Source: Ardenticatenaceae bacterium
Lineage (GTDB): Bacteria > Chloroflexota > Anaerolineae > Promineifilales > Promineifilaceae
Direction: 5' to 3'
Length of the DNA: 64,000 nucleotides
Assembly: GCA_030065875.1 (NCBI GenBank)
Contig: JASJCR010000009.1
Coordinates: 62,001-126,000, forward strand
Part shown: positions 25,637-34,720 of the stretch, in pieces
Numbering within the stretch: the stretch's first letter is position 1
Layout: every line of letters begins with the position of its first letter
Program-made: the position numbers and the translations under genes
The notes under the pieces: generated by a model
What the model saw: the letters and a program-made list of their open reading frames with translations, nothing else
What the model was told of the DNA's origin: nothing
The model's database searches: none

Positions 25637-26524
25637 TTATTTATCGATGGCCAATTCCCGCACCGATAACCCATAACTCCCACCCTGAAACTGAAATCCA
25701 TACACGGCGATCACATGTTCGGCCGTTTCCTGGGGCGTGTAGAAAAACTCTTCCGCTTCAGCAGTAAACCCCTCGTCGCTGCTAAAGACAATGTCGTTTG
25801 AGTCGTAAAGCTCGACAATGAGGTCGGTTTCATTGTCTGGAACCAGGCGGATTAAAACAACCTCCCCGGCGGTCAAATTGACGCGGTGACGGTTGACATC
25901 ACCCTGGTCGACGGAGTCATTTACGGCCAGCAAATCACGGAAAACCTCATTTGCATCCGCAAAAACGGCCACGCGAACTCCGGCGCCATCATTTGGGTTG
26001 CCCTGGATCGTCAAATTGAGCCGCGGCCGGTCGGCGGTGGTAATTGAGAGCAGTTCTGGCTCACCTGCCCCCCGATCATCCTGCTCAAAAAGAAAATTGT
26101 TGGCCTGATCGGCTACCTGGACGGCCGGATCAAAGCTGCCCAGGGGAGAAATGACCACGTAGAGCGAGGCCCGGCCGGCGGCGTTAATGGATACGGATGC
26201 GGTTTGGTTGTTTAAGAGCAGTTCAGTTTGGAAACCGGGACCCAATATCGGGATGCCTGCTGTTTGTGTCTGAACAGCCTCACTTTCGTTTTCATCTGGC
26301 GGTGGGGGTGGGGATTCCCAAAGATCAACCGCGGCAAAATCGGCCGTGATTTCGAGCGACGTGGAGCGGTTATCAGGCAGTGGCGTGACAGCTGAGTTCA
26401 TTGGCTGAGGAGTGGCGGTGCTGGTCACGGCTGTGGGCAGGGCACACGCCAATCCGATCCAGATCAAACCGATCAAGAGAAGCCCCTTATAAAATGGCCT
26501 TAAATTGTTCTTTTGGCTGCTCAT
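25637..26524 (-). CDS. lipoprotein with PPC-like beta-sandwich domains
   Basis: 295 residues from the ATG at 26524 (an upstream in-frame start at 26560 is weaker). A hydrophobic stretch leads to a lipobox IGLAC at about residue 26, followed by a Thr/Pro spacer (TSTATPQPMNSAVTPLP). The rest is beta-rich. Two segments resemble bacterial pre-peptidase C-terminal domains: one ending LNLTIQGNPNDGAGVRVAVF and a last one with LIRLVPDNETDLIVELYDSND and GGSYGLSVREL. It is probably exported and membrane-anchored. It is divergent from the deoxynucleoside kinase. Ligand unknown. Confidence 0.65.
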   Translation of the reverse strand: MSSQKNNLRPFYKGLLLIGLIWIGLACALPTAVTSTATPQPMNSAVTPLPDNRSTSLEITADFAAVDLWESPPPPPDENESEAVQTQTAGIPILGPGFQTELLLNNQTASVSINAAGRASLYVVISPLGSFDPAVQVADQANNFLFEQDDRGAGEPELLSITTADRPRLNLTIQGNPNDGAGVRVAVFADANEVFRDLLAVNDSVDQGDVNRHRVNLTAGEVVLIRLVPDNETDLIVELYDSNDIVFSSDEGFTAEAEEFFYTPQETAEHVIAVYGFQFQGGSYGLSVRELAIDK

Positions 26525-26604
26525 GGGTGAGGATTTTACCCCCCTTGGCAGTTCTTGCACTTTCGGCTACCATCTTTTAACGTTTCACCTTTCATTTTAT
26601 AACT

Positions 26605-27249
26605 ATGACAAAGCGATTCATTTTGGTAGCCGGCAATATTGGCGCCGGGAAAACCTCACTCACGCGTCAACTTGGTCAACGGCTCAATTGGGATACCGCC
26701 TATGAATCGGTTCAGGACAACCCGTATTTGGCGGATTTTTATGAGGATATGGCCCAGTGGAGTTTTCACCTGCAGATTTTTTTCCTGGGGCATCGGGCGA
26801 ATCATCACCTAAACCTGGCCAAATCCGATCGGTCAGCCATCTCTGATCGCAGTATTTATGAAGATGCCCATATTTTTGCCCGGGCGCTGAATCACCTGGG
26901 GAATTTGCCCCAGCGGGATTATGAATCTTATCTTTCCGTATATGAAAGGGTGGTTGTTGGTTTACCCCGGCCGGATTTACTGCTTTTTCTGAAGGCCCCC
27001 GTGCCGATTCTCGTTGAACGAATTCAGGCCCGGGGACGGGAGATTGAGTCTAATATACCGCAAAGCTATCTGGAACTCCTCGACACATTTTACGATGACT
27101 GGATGAACACGTTTGATCTGTGCCCGGTGTTGACCATCCCGTCAGACGACTTAAATTTTGTCAATCGGGAAGATCATCTTGACATCGTGGTGCAGGCGAT
27201 TGAAGATAAGCTGGCCGGCCGGGAAGAAATCGTTTTTCCCAGCGCCTGA
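26605..27249 (+). CDS. deoxynucleoside kinase (dGK/dAK family)
   Basis: 214 residues. The P-loop GNIGAGKTS lies at 10-18. DNPYLADFYEDMAQWSFHLQIFFLGHR follows, then the ERS/DRS-type DRSIYEDAHIFA motif carrying the catalytic acid region, and a LID-like arginine segment ARGREIES. These match the deoxyadenosine/deoxyguanosine kinase family that salvages deoxynucleosides. The length is normal. It is followed after about 20 bases by the M32 carboxypeptidase gene, with which it is probably co-transcribed. Confidence 0.9.
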   Translation: MTKRFILVAGNIGAGKTSLTRQLGQRLNWDTAYESVQDNPYLADFYEDMAQWSFHLQIFFLGHRANHHLNLAKSDRSAISDRSIYEDAHIFARALNHLGNLPQRDYESYLSVYERVVVGLPRPDLLLFLKAPVPILVERIQARGREIESNIPQSYLELLDTFYDDWMNTFDLCPVLTIPSDDLNFVNREDHLDIVVQAIEDKLAGREEIVFPSA

Positions 27250-27272
27250 GTGAAAAAAGAGAATAAGGATTG

Positions 27273-28784
27273 ATGATGGACGAAAAATTAGCACAGCTGA
27301 AGGCAAAATTAGGAGAAATTCAGGATATTTCGGGGGCGATTGCCCTTTTATCCTGGGATCAGACCACGTACATGCCGGAACAAGGAGCGCCGGCTCGCGG
27401 CCGTCAGATGGCGCTGCTGAGCCGCCTTTCCCAAGAGATGCAAATCGATCCGGAGATCGGCCGGCTGCTGGATGAACTGGAAAAAGGAGGGGATCAGTGG
27501 GCAGCCGATAGTGATGAGGCGGCCTTGATCAAAGTGGCCCGACGCACCTATGAGCGAGCGATCCGGATTCCCCCGGAGTTTTTGGCCTCGTTTACCGAGC
27601 ACACTGCCGTTTCTTATCAGGCGTGGGCCAAAGCCCGACCGGAAAACGACTTTGCGGCCGTGGCGCCGTATCTTGAAAAAACGCTCGACTACAGTCGTCA
27701 AATCGCCGATTTTTTCCCCGGCTACGATCATATTGCTGACCCCTTAATCGACTTTTCCGATTACGGCATGAAGGCGGAGTCAATTCGCACACTGTTTGCG
27801 GAGCTGCGGCAGGAATTGGTGCCGCTGGTGGAGGCGATTACCGAGAAGGAGCCGGCCGATAACAGCTGCCTCCACAAACATTACCCTGAAAAAAAGCAGC
27901 TCGATTTTGGAATGGATCTGGTCCGTCAATATGGTTTTGACATGAAGCGCGGCCGGATGGATTTAACCCACCATCCATTTATGACGAAATTCTCGTTGGG
28001 GGATGTGCGAATTACAACCCGCGTTGATGAACACAATCTGGCCGATAATTTATTTAGCTTGCTTCACGAATGTGGCCATGCTTTATACGAGTTGGGCATC
28101 GACAGCGGTTTTGAGCGATCTCCTCTGAATACCGGCACCTCCGCTGGCGTACATGAAAGCCAATCCCGGTTGTGGGAAAATATCGTCGGCCGCAGCCGGG
28201 CTTTTTGGGAGTATCAATATCCAAAACTGCAGGCGGTATTTCCGGAACAGCTGGGAGATGTGACCCTCGATCAATATTACCGGGCGATCAACAAAGTTCA
28301 ACGCTCGTTGATTCGAACGGAAGCGGATGAAGTCACGTACAATTTGCACGTCATGATCCGCTTTGATCTCGAGCTGCAGATGTTAGAAGGAACGCTGGCC
28401 ATCAAAGATTTACCTGACGCGTGGCACGCGCGCTATCAATCTGATTTGGGGCTGGTGGCTCCTGACGATAGCGATGGGTGTCTCCAGGACGTGCACTGGT
28501 ATGCGGGAGTGATTGGCGGCTCATTTCAGGGATATACTCTTGGCAACGTGATGGGATCACTGTTTTACGATGCCGCCCTGAACGCTCAGCCATCTATTCC
28601 CCAAGATATTGCAGCCGGTAATTATCAACCTCTGCATCAATGGTTAATCTCAAATATTTATCGGCATGGTCAAAAATACACCGCTGATGAATTGATCGAG
28701 CGGGTCACTGGCGGGCCGCTGACGATCAAACCGTATATCAATTATCTGAGCCAAAAATTTGGCGACCTTTACGATTTGGTATGA
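27273..28784 (+). CDS. M32 (Taq-type) zinc carboxypeptidase
   Basis: 503 residues, AAGG 5 bases before the ATG at 27273. The zinc motif HECGH lies near residues 264-268 (FSLLHECGHALYELGID). The family signature GTSAGVHESQSRLWENIVGRS, containing the third ligand Glu, follows, then IRTEADEVTYNLHVMIRFDLE. The family removes C-terminal residues from peptides. The length is right for the family, and no export signal is present. Its stop overlaps the start of the histidine kinase gene (ATGA), so they are translationally coupled. Confidence 0.95.
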   Translation: MMDEKLAQLKAKLGEIQDISGAIALLSWDQTTYMPEQGAPARGRQMALLSRLSQEMQIDPEIGRLLDELEKGGDQWAADSDEAALIKVARRTYERAIRIPPEFLASFTEHTAVSYQAWAKARPENDFAAVAPYLEKTLDYSRQIADFFPGYDHIADPLIDFSDYGMKAESIRTLFAELRQELVPLVEAITEKEPADNSCLHKHYPEKKQLDFGMDLVRQYGFDMKRGRMDLTHHPFMTKFSLGDVRITTRVDEHNLADNLFSLLHECGHALYELGIDSGFERSPLNTGTSAGVHESQSRLWENIVGRSRAFWEYQYPKLQAVFPEQLGDVTLDQYYRAINKVQRSLIRTEADEVTYNLHVMIRFDLELQMLEGTLAIKDLPDAWHARYQSDLGLVAPDDSDGCLQDVHWYAGVIGGSFQGYTLGNVMGSLFYDAALNAQPSIPQDIAAGNYQPLHQWLISNIYRHGQKYTADELIERVTGGPLTIKPYINYLSQKFGDLYDLV

Positions 28785-30037
28785 CGAGCGGCGAAAAACT
28801 CCTGACAGATGGGGGAAACCCACGCGAACATATTGTCGATGTGCGCTGGATGATCATCACGCTTATCGTGTTGGTCTCGATGGCTTATCTGACAATGTTT
28901 GTGGAAGCTTATCAGGGGGAAAATCAAATGGTTTTTTCCCCGTTTGAGATTGTGCTGCTGATCACATTGGGGGTGGTCTACACCTTTTTGGTGATGTACC
29001 CCGAATGGATCGTTGATGTTTTCCCCCAAACGGCCGGTCGATGGGCTTATTTTATCCTCATTTACGGGTTAATTTTGCTGATTGGATGGTTGGCTGAGAT
29101 GAATGGGCAAATTTGGCTGCTCATCTTGCCACCAATCGGCACGGCGGCCGAATACAGCTTGAAGTGGATGGTTGGCATATCTTTGGTCGGCATGGTGATA
29201 ACGATATTGGGGATTTTTCTCGTTTTTGGCACCTGGAATTGGGGGGTGACTTTATTTATCTCTCCGGCCGTGTTCTTTGTGGCTGCGTTTTCGTATATCA
29301 GTGAACGAGAGAGAGAAACCCGACAGCGCATCGAAAACCTGGCTCTCGAGCTGCGCGATGCCAACCACAAGTTGAGTGAATATGCCGCTAAAATTGAGGA
29401 ATTGGCCGTTGTGCGCGAACGCAACCGGATGGCCCGGGAGATTCACGACAGCCTGGGTCACTATTTAACCGTTGTCAACGTTCAAATTGGGGCGGCGAAA
29501 GCGGTAATGAATCAGGATGTGACCAAAGCGAGTGAGGCGCTCGACAAGGCCCAGCGCCTGACGCAGGAAGGGTTGGGTGAGGTGAGGCAGTCGGTGGCCG
29601 TGCTGCGTGAGGGCCGAGAAACCCGGCCGCTGATAGAGACGATTCCCGAATTGATACAGATGACTCAAACGGCCGGAATTGAAACCACATTTACTTTGCT
29701 GGGAGAGGTTCCTGCTGATATACCGGTCAAAGTCAACCAAACGATTTACCGAGTCGTGCAGGAAGGGTTAACCAATATTCGAAAGCACTCCGAAGCCTCC
29801 GAATCAGAAGTTGTCCTTGATTTTACCGGGAGTGAATCAGTTAATTTGACGATCCGCGATAACGGCCTTGGCTCTGAAGACGTCAGCGGTGGGTTTGGAT
29901 TAATCGGTATGAGCGAGCGGGTACAGCTTTTAGGTGGAGATATCAAAATCAAAACAACACCGCATAAGGGCTTGACGCTGGAGATCAGGCTGCCCTTGAC
30001 CACCCCCGAAAACGAGTTCAGGAGTCAGTATGAGTAA
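28781..30037 (+). CDS. NarL-type sensor histidine kinase
   Basis: 418 residues. Five or six hydrophobic helices (about 22-170) form a membrane sensor without a large outside domain. A coiled coil (about 172-210) joins it to a HisKA_3 dimerisation domain with His222 in MAREIHDSLGHY and an HATPase domain with YRVVQEGLTNIRKHS and GFGLIGMSERVQLLGG. It overlaps the response regulator start by 8 bases, so the two are partners. The signal may be membrane-related or cell-envelope stress, but this is only inferred from the membrane-embedded sensor. Confidence 0.92.
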   Translation: MTSGEKLLTDGGNPREHIVDVRWMIITLIVLVSMAYLTMFVEAYQGENQMVFSPFEIVLLITLGVVYTFLVMYPEWIVDVFPQTAGRWAYFILIYGLILLIGWLAEMNGQIWLLILPPIGTAAEYSLKWMVGISLVGMVITILGIFLVFGTWNWGVTLFISPAVFFVAAFSYISERERETRQRIENLALELRDANHKLSEYAAKIEELAVVRERNRMAREIHDSLGHYLTVVNVQIGAAKAVMNQDVTKASEALDKAQRLTQEGLGEVRQSVAVLREGRETRPLIETIPELIQMTQTAGIETTFTLLGEVPADIPVKVNQTIYRVVQEGLTNIRKHSEASESEVVLDFTGSESVNLTIRDNGLGSEDVSGGFGLIGMSERVQLLGGDIKIKTTPHKGLTLEIRLPLTTPENEFRSQYE

Positions 30038-30689
30038 ATCGCAACCGATTAAGGTGATGCTGGTAGATGACCAATCTCTTTTTCGCGAAGGCTTGAGGAC
30101 CCTTTTGTCGGTCTGGGATGACATCACGGTCGTGGGAGAGGCCGGTAACGGTCAGGAAGCGTTAGACCGGGTGGCCACTCTTCAACCGGATGTGATCCTG
30201 ATGGATTTGCGCATGCCGATTTTGGACGGAGTAGCAACCACTCGCCGGCTGCAGGAAATTGACACGGCCGCCAAGGTCATCGTTTTAACCACGTTTGATG
30301 ATGATGAACACGTGATGGATGGGCTGCGGGCCGGGGCGGTTGGCTACTTATTGAAAGATGTGTCTTCGGAGAAGCTCATTGAGGCGATCCGGGCTGCGGC
30401 CAACGGAGATTCATTCCTACAGCCTTCTATCGCCGCCAAGGTCATTGCTGAATTGACCCGCAGCGAGCCAAGAACCGTTAAAAAGCAGCCGCTGGTGGAA
30501 CCGCTGTCCGATCGCGAACTGGAAATCTTGCGTTGTCTGACCGATGGCGCCAGCAATCGAGAGATCGCCAATCAGCTGTTTATCACCGAGGGGACGGTTA
30601 AAAACCACATCACCAATATTTTGGGGAAAATGGGGGTTCGAGATCGAACCCAAGCCGCCCTCAAGGGGAAAGAGCTCGGGCTTGTGTGA
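30030..30689 (+). CDS. NarL/FixJ-family response regulator
   Basis: 219 residues. The receiver domain has the acidic pair D13/D14, phosphorylation site Asp59 (ILMDLRMP) and Lys in GYLLKD. The C-terminal LuxR-type HTH is clear: LSDRELEILRCLTDGASNREIANQLFITEGTVKNHITNILGKM. It is the cognate regulator of the kinase it overlaps. It converges on the LON-domain gene with 12 bases between stops. Targets are unknown; the LiaF-like gene at 31709 is one candidate. Confidence 0.94.
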   Translation: MSKSQPIKVMLVDDQSLFREGLRTLLSVWDDITVVGEAGNGQEALDRVATLQPDVILMDLRMPILDGVATTRRLQEIDTAAKVIVLTTFDDDEHVMDGLRAGAVGYLLKDVSSEKLIEAIRAAANGDSFLQPSIAAKVIAELTRSEPRTVKKQPLVEPLSDRELEILRCLTDGASNREIANQLFITEGTVKNHITNILGKMGVRDRTQAALKGKELGLV

Positions 30690-30701
30690 GTTTGTCGTCT
30701 A

Positions 30702-31355
30702 TTAATTCAAAGAGAAAGGTCCTTCCTGGGCAGGGGCCGAATTTGGGGCCAACATCGCCTTAAGGATGGCTATCTCTTTACGCGTTGTGTGGTACACCTG
30801 TCGGATAAATTGATCGCCGTTGTCAATTTCCAGGAGCGTCTGTTTATCTTCATTGGGAGCCTGCAAAATGGTCGCACTCAGGTAGGCCAATTCCAGAGGG
30901 TCTTCAGGAAGCTTATCGACGTTGAACTGCACTTCCCCAAAGTTGGCCAATACTTCAAGATATTCTGACAGCACGCCGTTTAACCGTTGACCAATCTGCA
31001 CGATTTTTGATCCGGTCGGGGGAACAAAGGGTAAAATCTCAACGCTGCCAACCAGATACGGTTTATCGTAGCTCAAGGAGATAATTTCAAACCGGTCTTC
31101 ACCCAGGCCAACCAGATTCATTCGACCTTCGCTTAACGGTTGCACTTGAGCGATATTCGCCGTGCAGCCGATTTTTCGCGGTTTGGCCGAGCCACCTGCT
31201 TCTTCACCATTTTGGATCAAAACCACGCCAAATGGTTCATTTTCGGTAATACAGGTATTAATCATTTGCTTGTACCGCTCTTCAAAGATATGCAGCGTAA
31301 TGGGCATATTGGGGAAAAGAACGGTGTTTAATGGAAAAAGGGGTAGGTCGATCAT
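30702..31355 (-). CDS. LON substrate-binding domain protein
   Basis: 217 residues, a stand-alone copy of the Lon protease N-terminal domain (PF02190): PLFPLNTVLFPNMPITLHIFEERYKQMI at the start, GVVLIQNGEE, and RFEIISLSYDKPYLVGSVEIL. There is no ATPase or protease part, and the length fits the stand-alone family. Such proteins probably bind unfolded or hydrophobic protein segments; the exact role is not known. Confidence 0.88.
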   Translation of the reverse strand: MIDLPLFPLNTVLFPNMPITLHIFEERYKQMINTCITENEPFGVVLIQNGEEAGGSAKPRKIGCTANIAQVQPLSEGRMNLVGLGEDRFEIISLSYDKPYLVGSVEILPFVPPTGSKIVQIGQRLNGVLSEYLEVLANFGEVQFNVDKLPEDPLELAYLSATILQAPNEDKQTLLEIDNGDQFIRQVYHTTRKEIAILKAMLAPNSAPAQEGPFSLN

Positions 31356-31708
31356 AAGATTTTCTGTTTTTTAGCTGTTTCAGGAACCTTAACATATTTT
31401 TATTACATTCCTGTTTACAGATTGCCGTGGGTTGGGGGAATTTAAGGAAAGGGGAAGGAGAAAAAAAGGAGAGGGGGCGGAGTTTATTCACCCAAATGAT
31501 TCTCTTTATATGATAAGTCAACTATTTTTGATGTCAAATGGCGGCCGGTTTTGTATTTCTGAATGCCCACATGACCGTCATATGACCCGATTATGACCTT
31601 TGACACATCTATTTTTGGCCGATTTTCTTTATGATGGGTTTAACAAATTACATTTTGCAACCTGACGTAAATGACAGCGTAATATGGTTTAAGGATTGGA
31701 GGTCGATG
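31356..31708. other. 353-base divergent gap with 11-bp phased direct repeats
   Basis: Upstream of the LON-domain gene (minus) and the LiaF-like gene (plus). It contains a purine-rich run (31437-31480) and three ATGACC words at exactly 11-bp spacing (31571-31598). A TATGAT box lies at 31630-31635. No gene is supported. Confidence 0.55.
31571..31598 (+). promoter_or_regulatory. three ATGACC repeats at 11-bp period, candidate activator site
   Basis: ATGACC starts at 31571, 31582 and 31593, so each lies on the same helix face. This is the layout of tandem sites for OmpR/PhoB-family activators. A TATGAT -10-like box at 31630 lies downstream, before the LiaF-like gene. Confidence 0.4.
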
Positions 31709-32245
31709 ATGAATAAAACACAGCGTAATCAACTAATTAGTGGGATCGGTTTGGTTTTACTGGGAATTTTGTTTCTGGGAAATCAAATTATTGAATTTGG
31801 GGACTTTGGGGTACTGGTATTGCCTGCGATGGCTTTAATTTTTACCGTTTGGGCGATTTTAACCCGCGCGTCCGGATTATTTATTCCCGCAGGGGTATTT
31901 GTTGGCGTCTCGGCCGGAGTCGGCTTAATGAGTCTTCCCTTGGCCGGGCGGGTTGCTGATGAGGGCGGCTTATTTATGCTCGGTTTTGCCGGTGGATGGG
32001 TCTTTATTACCGTAATGACCGCCATTTTTTCCGACCACACGTTTTGGTGGGCGCTGATCCCGGCCGCAATTATGGCCGTGATTGGTATAGGCGTCCTGAC
32101 GGAAGGGATCCTGCTGCAAATTCTTGGCTATGCCAACGTTATTTGGCCGCTCGTCTTAATCGGAATCGGTTTATACCTGGTCTTTCGCCGCAAAGAAGAT
32201 GAACCTGAGGAAAAAGAGCCAGAGCCAGCCAGCTATAAATTCTAA
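31709..32245 (+). CDS. LiaF/DUF5668-like membrane protein
   Basis: 178 residues. The second of two adjacent ATGs (31709) is chosen because GGAGG (31698-31702) lies 6 bases upstream. It opens with a LISGIGLVLLGILFLGNQI transmembrane hairpin, with further hydrophobic segments (about 4-5 in all, including LIFTVWAILTRASGLFIPAGVFVG and VIWPLVLIGIGLYLVFRRK), and ends in an acidic tail EDEPEEKEPEPASYKF. This is the pattern of LiaF-TM/Toast_rack N-terminal membrane domains tied to envelope-stress sensing. It is followed by a strong terminator. Confidence 0.7.
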   Translation: MNKTQRNQLISGIGLVLLGILFLGNQIIEFGDFGVLVLPAMALIFTVWAILTRASGLFIPAGVFVGVSAGVGLMSLPLAGRVADEGGLFMLGFAGGWVFITVMTAIFSDHTFWWALIPAAIMAVIGIGVLTEGILLQILGYANVIWPLVLIGIGLYLVFRRKEDEPEEKEPEPASYKF

Positions 32246-32265
32246 ATCTCTCGCTGAGAATTTTG

Positions 32266-32298
32266 CCCGAGATGATTCACAATCATCTCGGGCTTTTT
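32266..32298 (+). terminator. intrinsic terminator
   Basis: CCCGAGATGATT-CAC-AATCATCTCGGG is a perfect 12-bp stem with a 3-base loop followed by CTTTTTG. It lies 20 bases after the membrane protein stop and ends that transcript before the convergent DDAH-like gene. Confidence 0.9.
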
Positions 32299-32309
32299 GC
32301 TGTTTATAG

Positions 32310-33173
32310 TTATCTTCGCAAAATGGGTCTGGTCAGACAGGTCGCTCCTCCCTCCGCCTTGAGTGAAATTTCTTCCCCTTTGTAGGTCACCACGCGACAG
32401 CCGGCCGCCACCAGTCGATCCTGAGTTACCGGATTTCCGGCCAGCATGATGCATTGGCCAGGGGCAACGGCTAACACGTTTGGACCCATCGTCAAAAATT
32501 CACTTTCCGGAACTTCGACAAAGCGAAACCCTCGTCTTTCTAGAAGCTGCCAAAACGGCACCGGCATCAGGGGGGGATAGACCACGGCCAGATCGTGATC
32601 AACAATCGAGATAAAAGACATGAGGTGGAGGCAAGCCTCCGGCCCGCTGTAGTAGGGCAGTTGGACCGGAATAAGGGAGACATCGGCCGGTACCGCTTCT
32701 CGGAGCTGGTTCAAACCGACTTCATTGGTTCGAAACCCCTGCCCGACCGCCAGGGTTTGCTCATCGATCCACAGCAGGTCACCGCCTTCCGCCTGGGCAT
32801 TCCCGTGGAGCTGGTAGCGAATTGGCACGCCGTGTTTCTGCAGCGAGATTGCCAGGGCGGCTTCCTCACCCAAGCGCAGCGGCTTGCCCATTTTGAGGAC
32901 AACAGCTCCCTCACGGGTGACGATAACCGGATCGTGCGTAAAAATGGCGTCGGCATGATGAGGGAGCATCTCCTCATGATAGATGATCTCGGCACCGGCC
33001 TGTTGTAGATGGTTTACAAAGGCTTCATGTTCGGCAATCGCTTCCAGTAGGCGAGGCTGATCTGAGTAATGCCATTCGGCCGGGTCGGCCTCGCCAAACG
33101 CTTCGTTGGGGCGGCGCACAACAACACGTTTGAGGGGGGCAACCATGCTCTGGCTGCCGTATAAGTCGGACAT
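32310..33173 (-). CDS. DDAH/amidinotransferase-like hydrolase
   Basis: 287 residues with the pentein (beta/alpha propeller) fold of dimethylarginine dimethylaminohydrolases: KRVVVRRPNEAF at the start, HADAIFTHDPVIVT, AEGGDLLWIDEQTLAVG with the substrate-binding Glu/Asp pair, LHLMSFISIVD with the catalytic His, and the nucleophile Cys in GGATCLTRPILRR near the C-terminus. It should hydrolyse a guanidino group, probably of dimethylarginine or an arginine-like compound, giving citrulline and an amine. Specificity within the family cannot be fixed by eye. It is divergent from an aminotransferase gene. Confidence 0.85.
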   Translation of the reverse strand: MSDLYGSQSMVAPLKRVVVRRPNEAFGEADPAEWHYSDQPRLLEAIAEHEAFVNHLQQAGAEIIYHEEMLPHHADAIFTHDPVIVTREGAVVLKMGKPLRLGEEAALAISLQKHGVPIRYQLHGNAQAEGGDLLWIDEQTLAVGQGFRTNEVGLNQLREAVPADVSLIPVQLPYYSGPEACLHLMSFISIVDHDLAVVYPPLMPVPFWQLLERRGFRFVEVPESEFLTMGPNVLAVAPGQCIMLAGNPVTQDRLVAAGCRVVTYKGEEISLKAEGGATCLTRPILRR

Positions 33174-33254
33174 GGGTTGATTTATCTCCGGAATTTAATA
33201 TGATTACTGGCTCGTTTGTAAACGGCAAAATTAAATTAGTGAATTTAGAAGATT

Positions 33255-34589
33255 ATGACACAAAATGCAATCCATCAAAACGGTAAGGTCGAGCCGGCCA
33301 ATGAGACTCAGCCACAGCCATTCGAGCAGCAGGCTGAGGAGCCTATTCCTGGTTTTCGGCGAGTGCCACGGACCGGCGTTATTTACGTGATGCATCGGGC
33401 GACAGCGCAAGGATTTAGCTATGACAATGAAGCGTGGGCAAATTTGGGTCAGGGTTCACCAGAGGTAGGTGCCCTGGCAGGTGCCCCTGACCGGATCGAG
33501 GAGTTGACAATCGACCCCAACCGGCACGAATACAGCCCTGTGACTGGGCAAATTGAGCTGCGCCAAAAAGTGGCGGATTTGTATAATGAGCTTTACCGCA
33601 CAAACAAATCGTCACGGTACACCTACGAAAATGTATCGATCGCTGGGGGCGGCCGGGTGGCGCTTACCCGGCTGGCGGCCGCTTTAGGGAACATCAACAT
33701 GGGGCATTTTCTGCCCGATTACACCGCTTATGAAGAGTTGTTGAGCATCTTTAAGGCGTTTATCCCCATTCCGATTTTGCTCGACCCGGAGCTCCGCTAT
33801 CAGGCTCCGTTGAGTCACCTCAAAAAAGAAATTTTGGGACGCGGTTTAAAAGCGCTTCTCGTCAGCAACCCCTGTAACCCGACCGGTCAGGTGGTTGAAG
33901 GGGCACAGCTGCGGCAGTGGGTTGAGATGGCCAGAGAATACCGCTGCTCGATCATTTTTGATGAGTTTTACTCCCATTATATTTACAACGGCCCCACCCA
34001 TGGGCATCCCAAGATGGTTTCGGCCGCGGAATACGTCGATGACGTGAATAAAGACCCAGTGGTCATTGTTGATGGGTTGACAAAGAACTGGCGTTATCCC
34101 GGCTGGCGCATCAGCTGGACGCTGGCCCCCAAGCAGGTAATCAATACGATTGCCAGCGCGGGTTCTTTTCTCGATGGCGGAGCCAACAACCCTTTTCAAA
34201 GGCAAATTCTCGACCTGCTCAATCCGGATCACGTGATTGCGGAAACGGTGGCCACACAGCACTCTTTTCGCCAGAAACGGGATTACATGTTGAAACGTTT
34301 ACATCAGATGGGGATCATGGTTGAAGCTGAACCAACCGGCACATTTTATGTTTGGGCTAATTTGGAAAGGCTGCCGGAGCCATTAAATGACGGGATGGCC
34401 TTTTTTGAGGCCGGATTGGAAGAGAAAGTCATCTCCGTGCCGGGGGTGTTTTTCGATGTGAATCCGGAAAAACGGCGCTCTTATGGTCGTTATCGCAGCT
34501 ACGCCCGTATTTCTTTTGGCCCTCCTTTGGAAACGTTAGAACGGGGATTGGATGCAATGGAGCGGGTCATCACCAAACATCAAAGTTAG
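33255..34589 (+). CDS. class I/II PLP-dependent aminotransferase
   Basis: 444 residues of fold type I. Motifs: VSIAGGGRVALTRLAAALG, LVSNPCNPTGQVV (PLP ring contact), IIFDEFYSHYIYN, and the PLP-binding Lys277 in DGLTKNWRYPGWRISW. The C-terminal Arg region is YGRYRSYARISFGPPLETL. The N-terminal 45 residues are polar and not part of the core. The substrate is not clear; the enzyme is next to, and divergent from, the DDAH-like gene, so an amino acid or amine from that reaction is possible but not shown. Confidence 0.87.
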   Translation: MTQNAIHQNGKVEPANETQPQPFEQQAEEPIPGFRRVPRTGVIYVMHRATAQGFSYDNEAWANLGQGSPEVGALAGAPDRIEELTIDPNRHEYSPVTGQIELRQKVADLYNELYRTNKSSRYTYENVSIAGGGRVALTRLAAALGNINMGHFLPDYTAYEELLSIFKAFIPIPILLDPELRYQAPLSHLKKEILGRGLKALLVSNPCNPTGQVVEGAQLRQWVEMAREYRCSIIFDEFYSHYIYNGPTHGHPKMVSAAEYVDDVNKDPVVIVDGLTKNWRYPGWRISWTLAPKQVINTIASAGSFLDGGANNPFQRQILDLLNPDHVIAETVATQHSFRQKRDYMLKRLHQMGIMVEAEPTGTFYVWANLERLPEPLNDGMAFFEAGLEEKVISVPGVFFDVNPEKRRSYGRYRSYARISFGPPLETLERGLDAMERVITKHQS

Positions 34590-34720
34590 CTCCAATTTAC
34601 TGTTTCAAAAAACAAGGGTTGACGGGTTATCCTTGAACCGTGAGGCTGCGGGATGCTGCAGCCCTCCATTATTTTCATCAACCGCTGTCTGTTGGAGAAG
34701 TGAAGATTTAAGGTGAGGGC

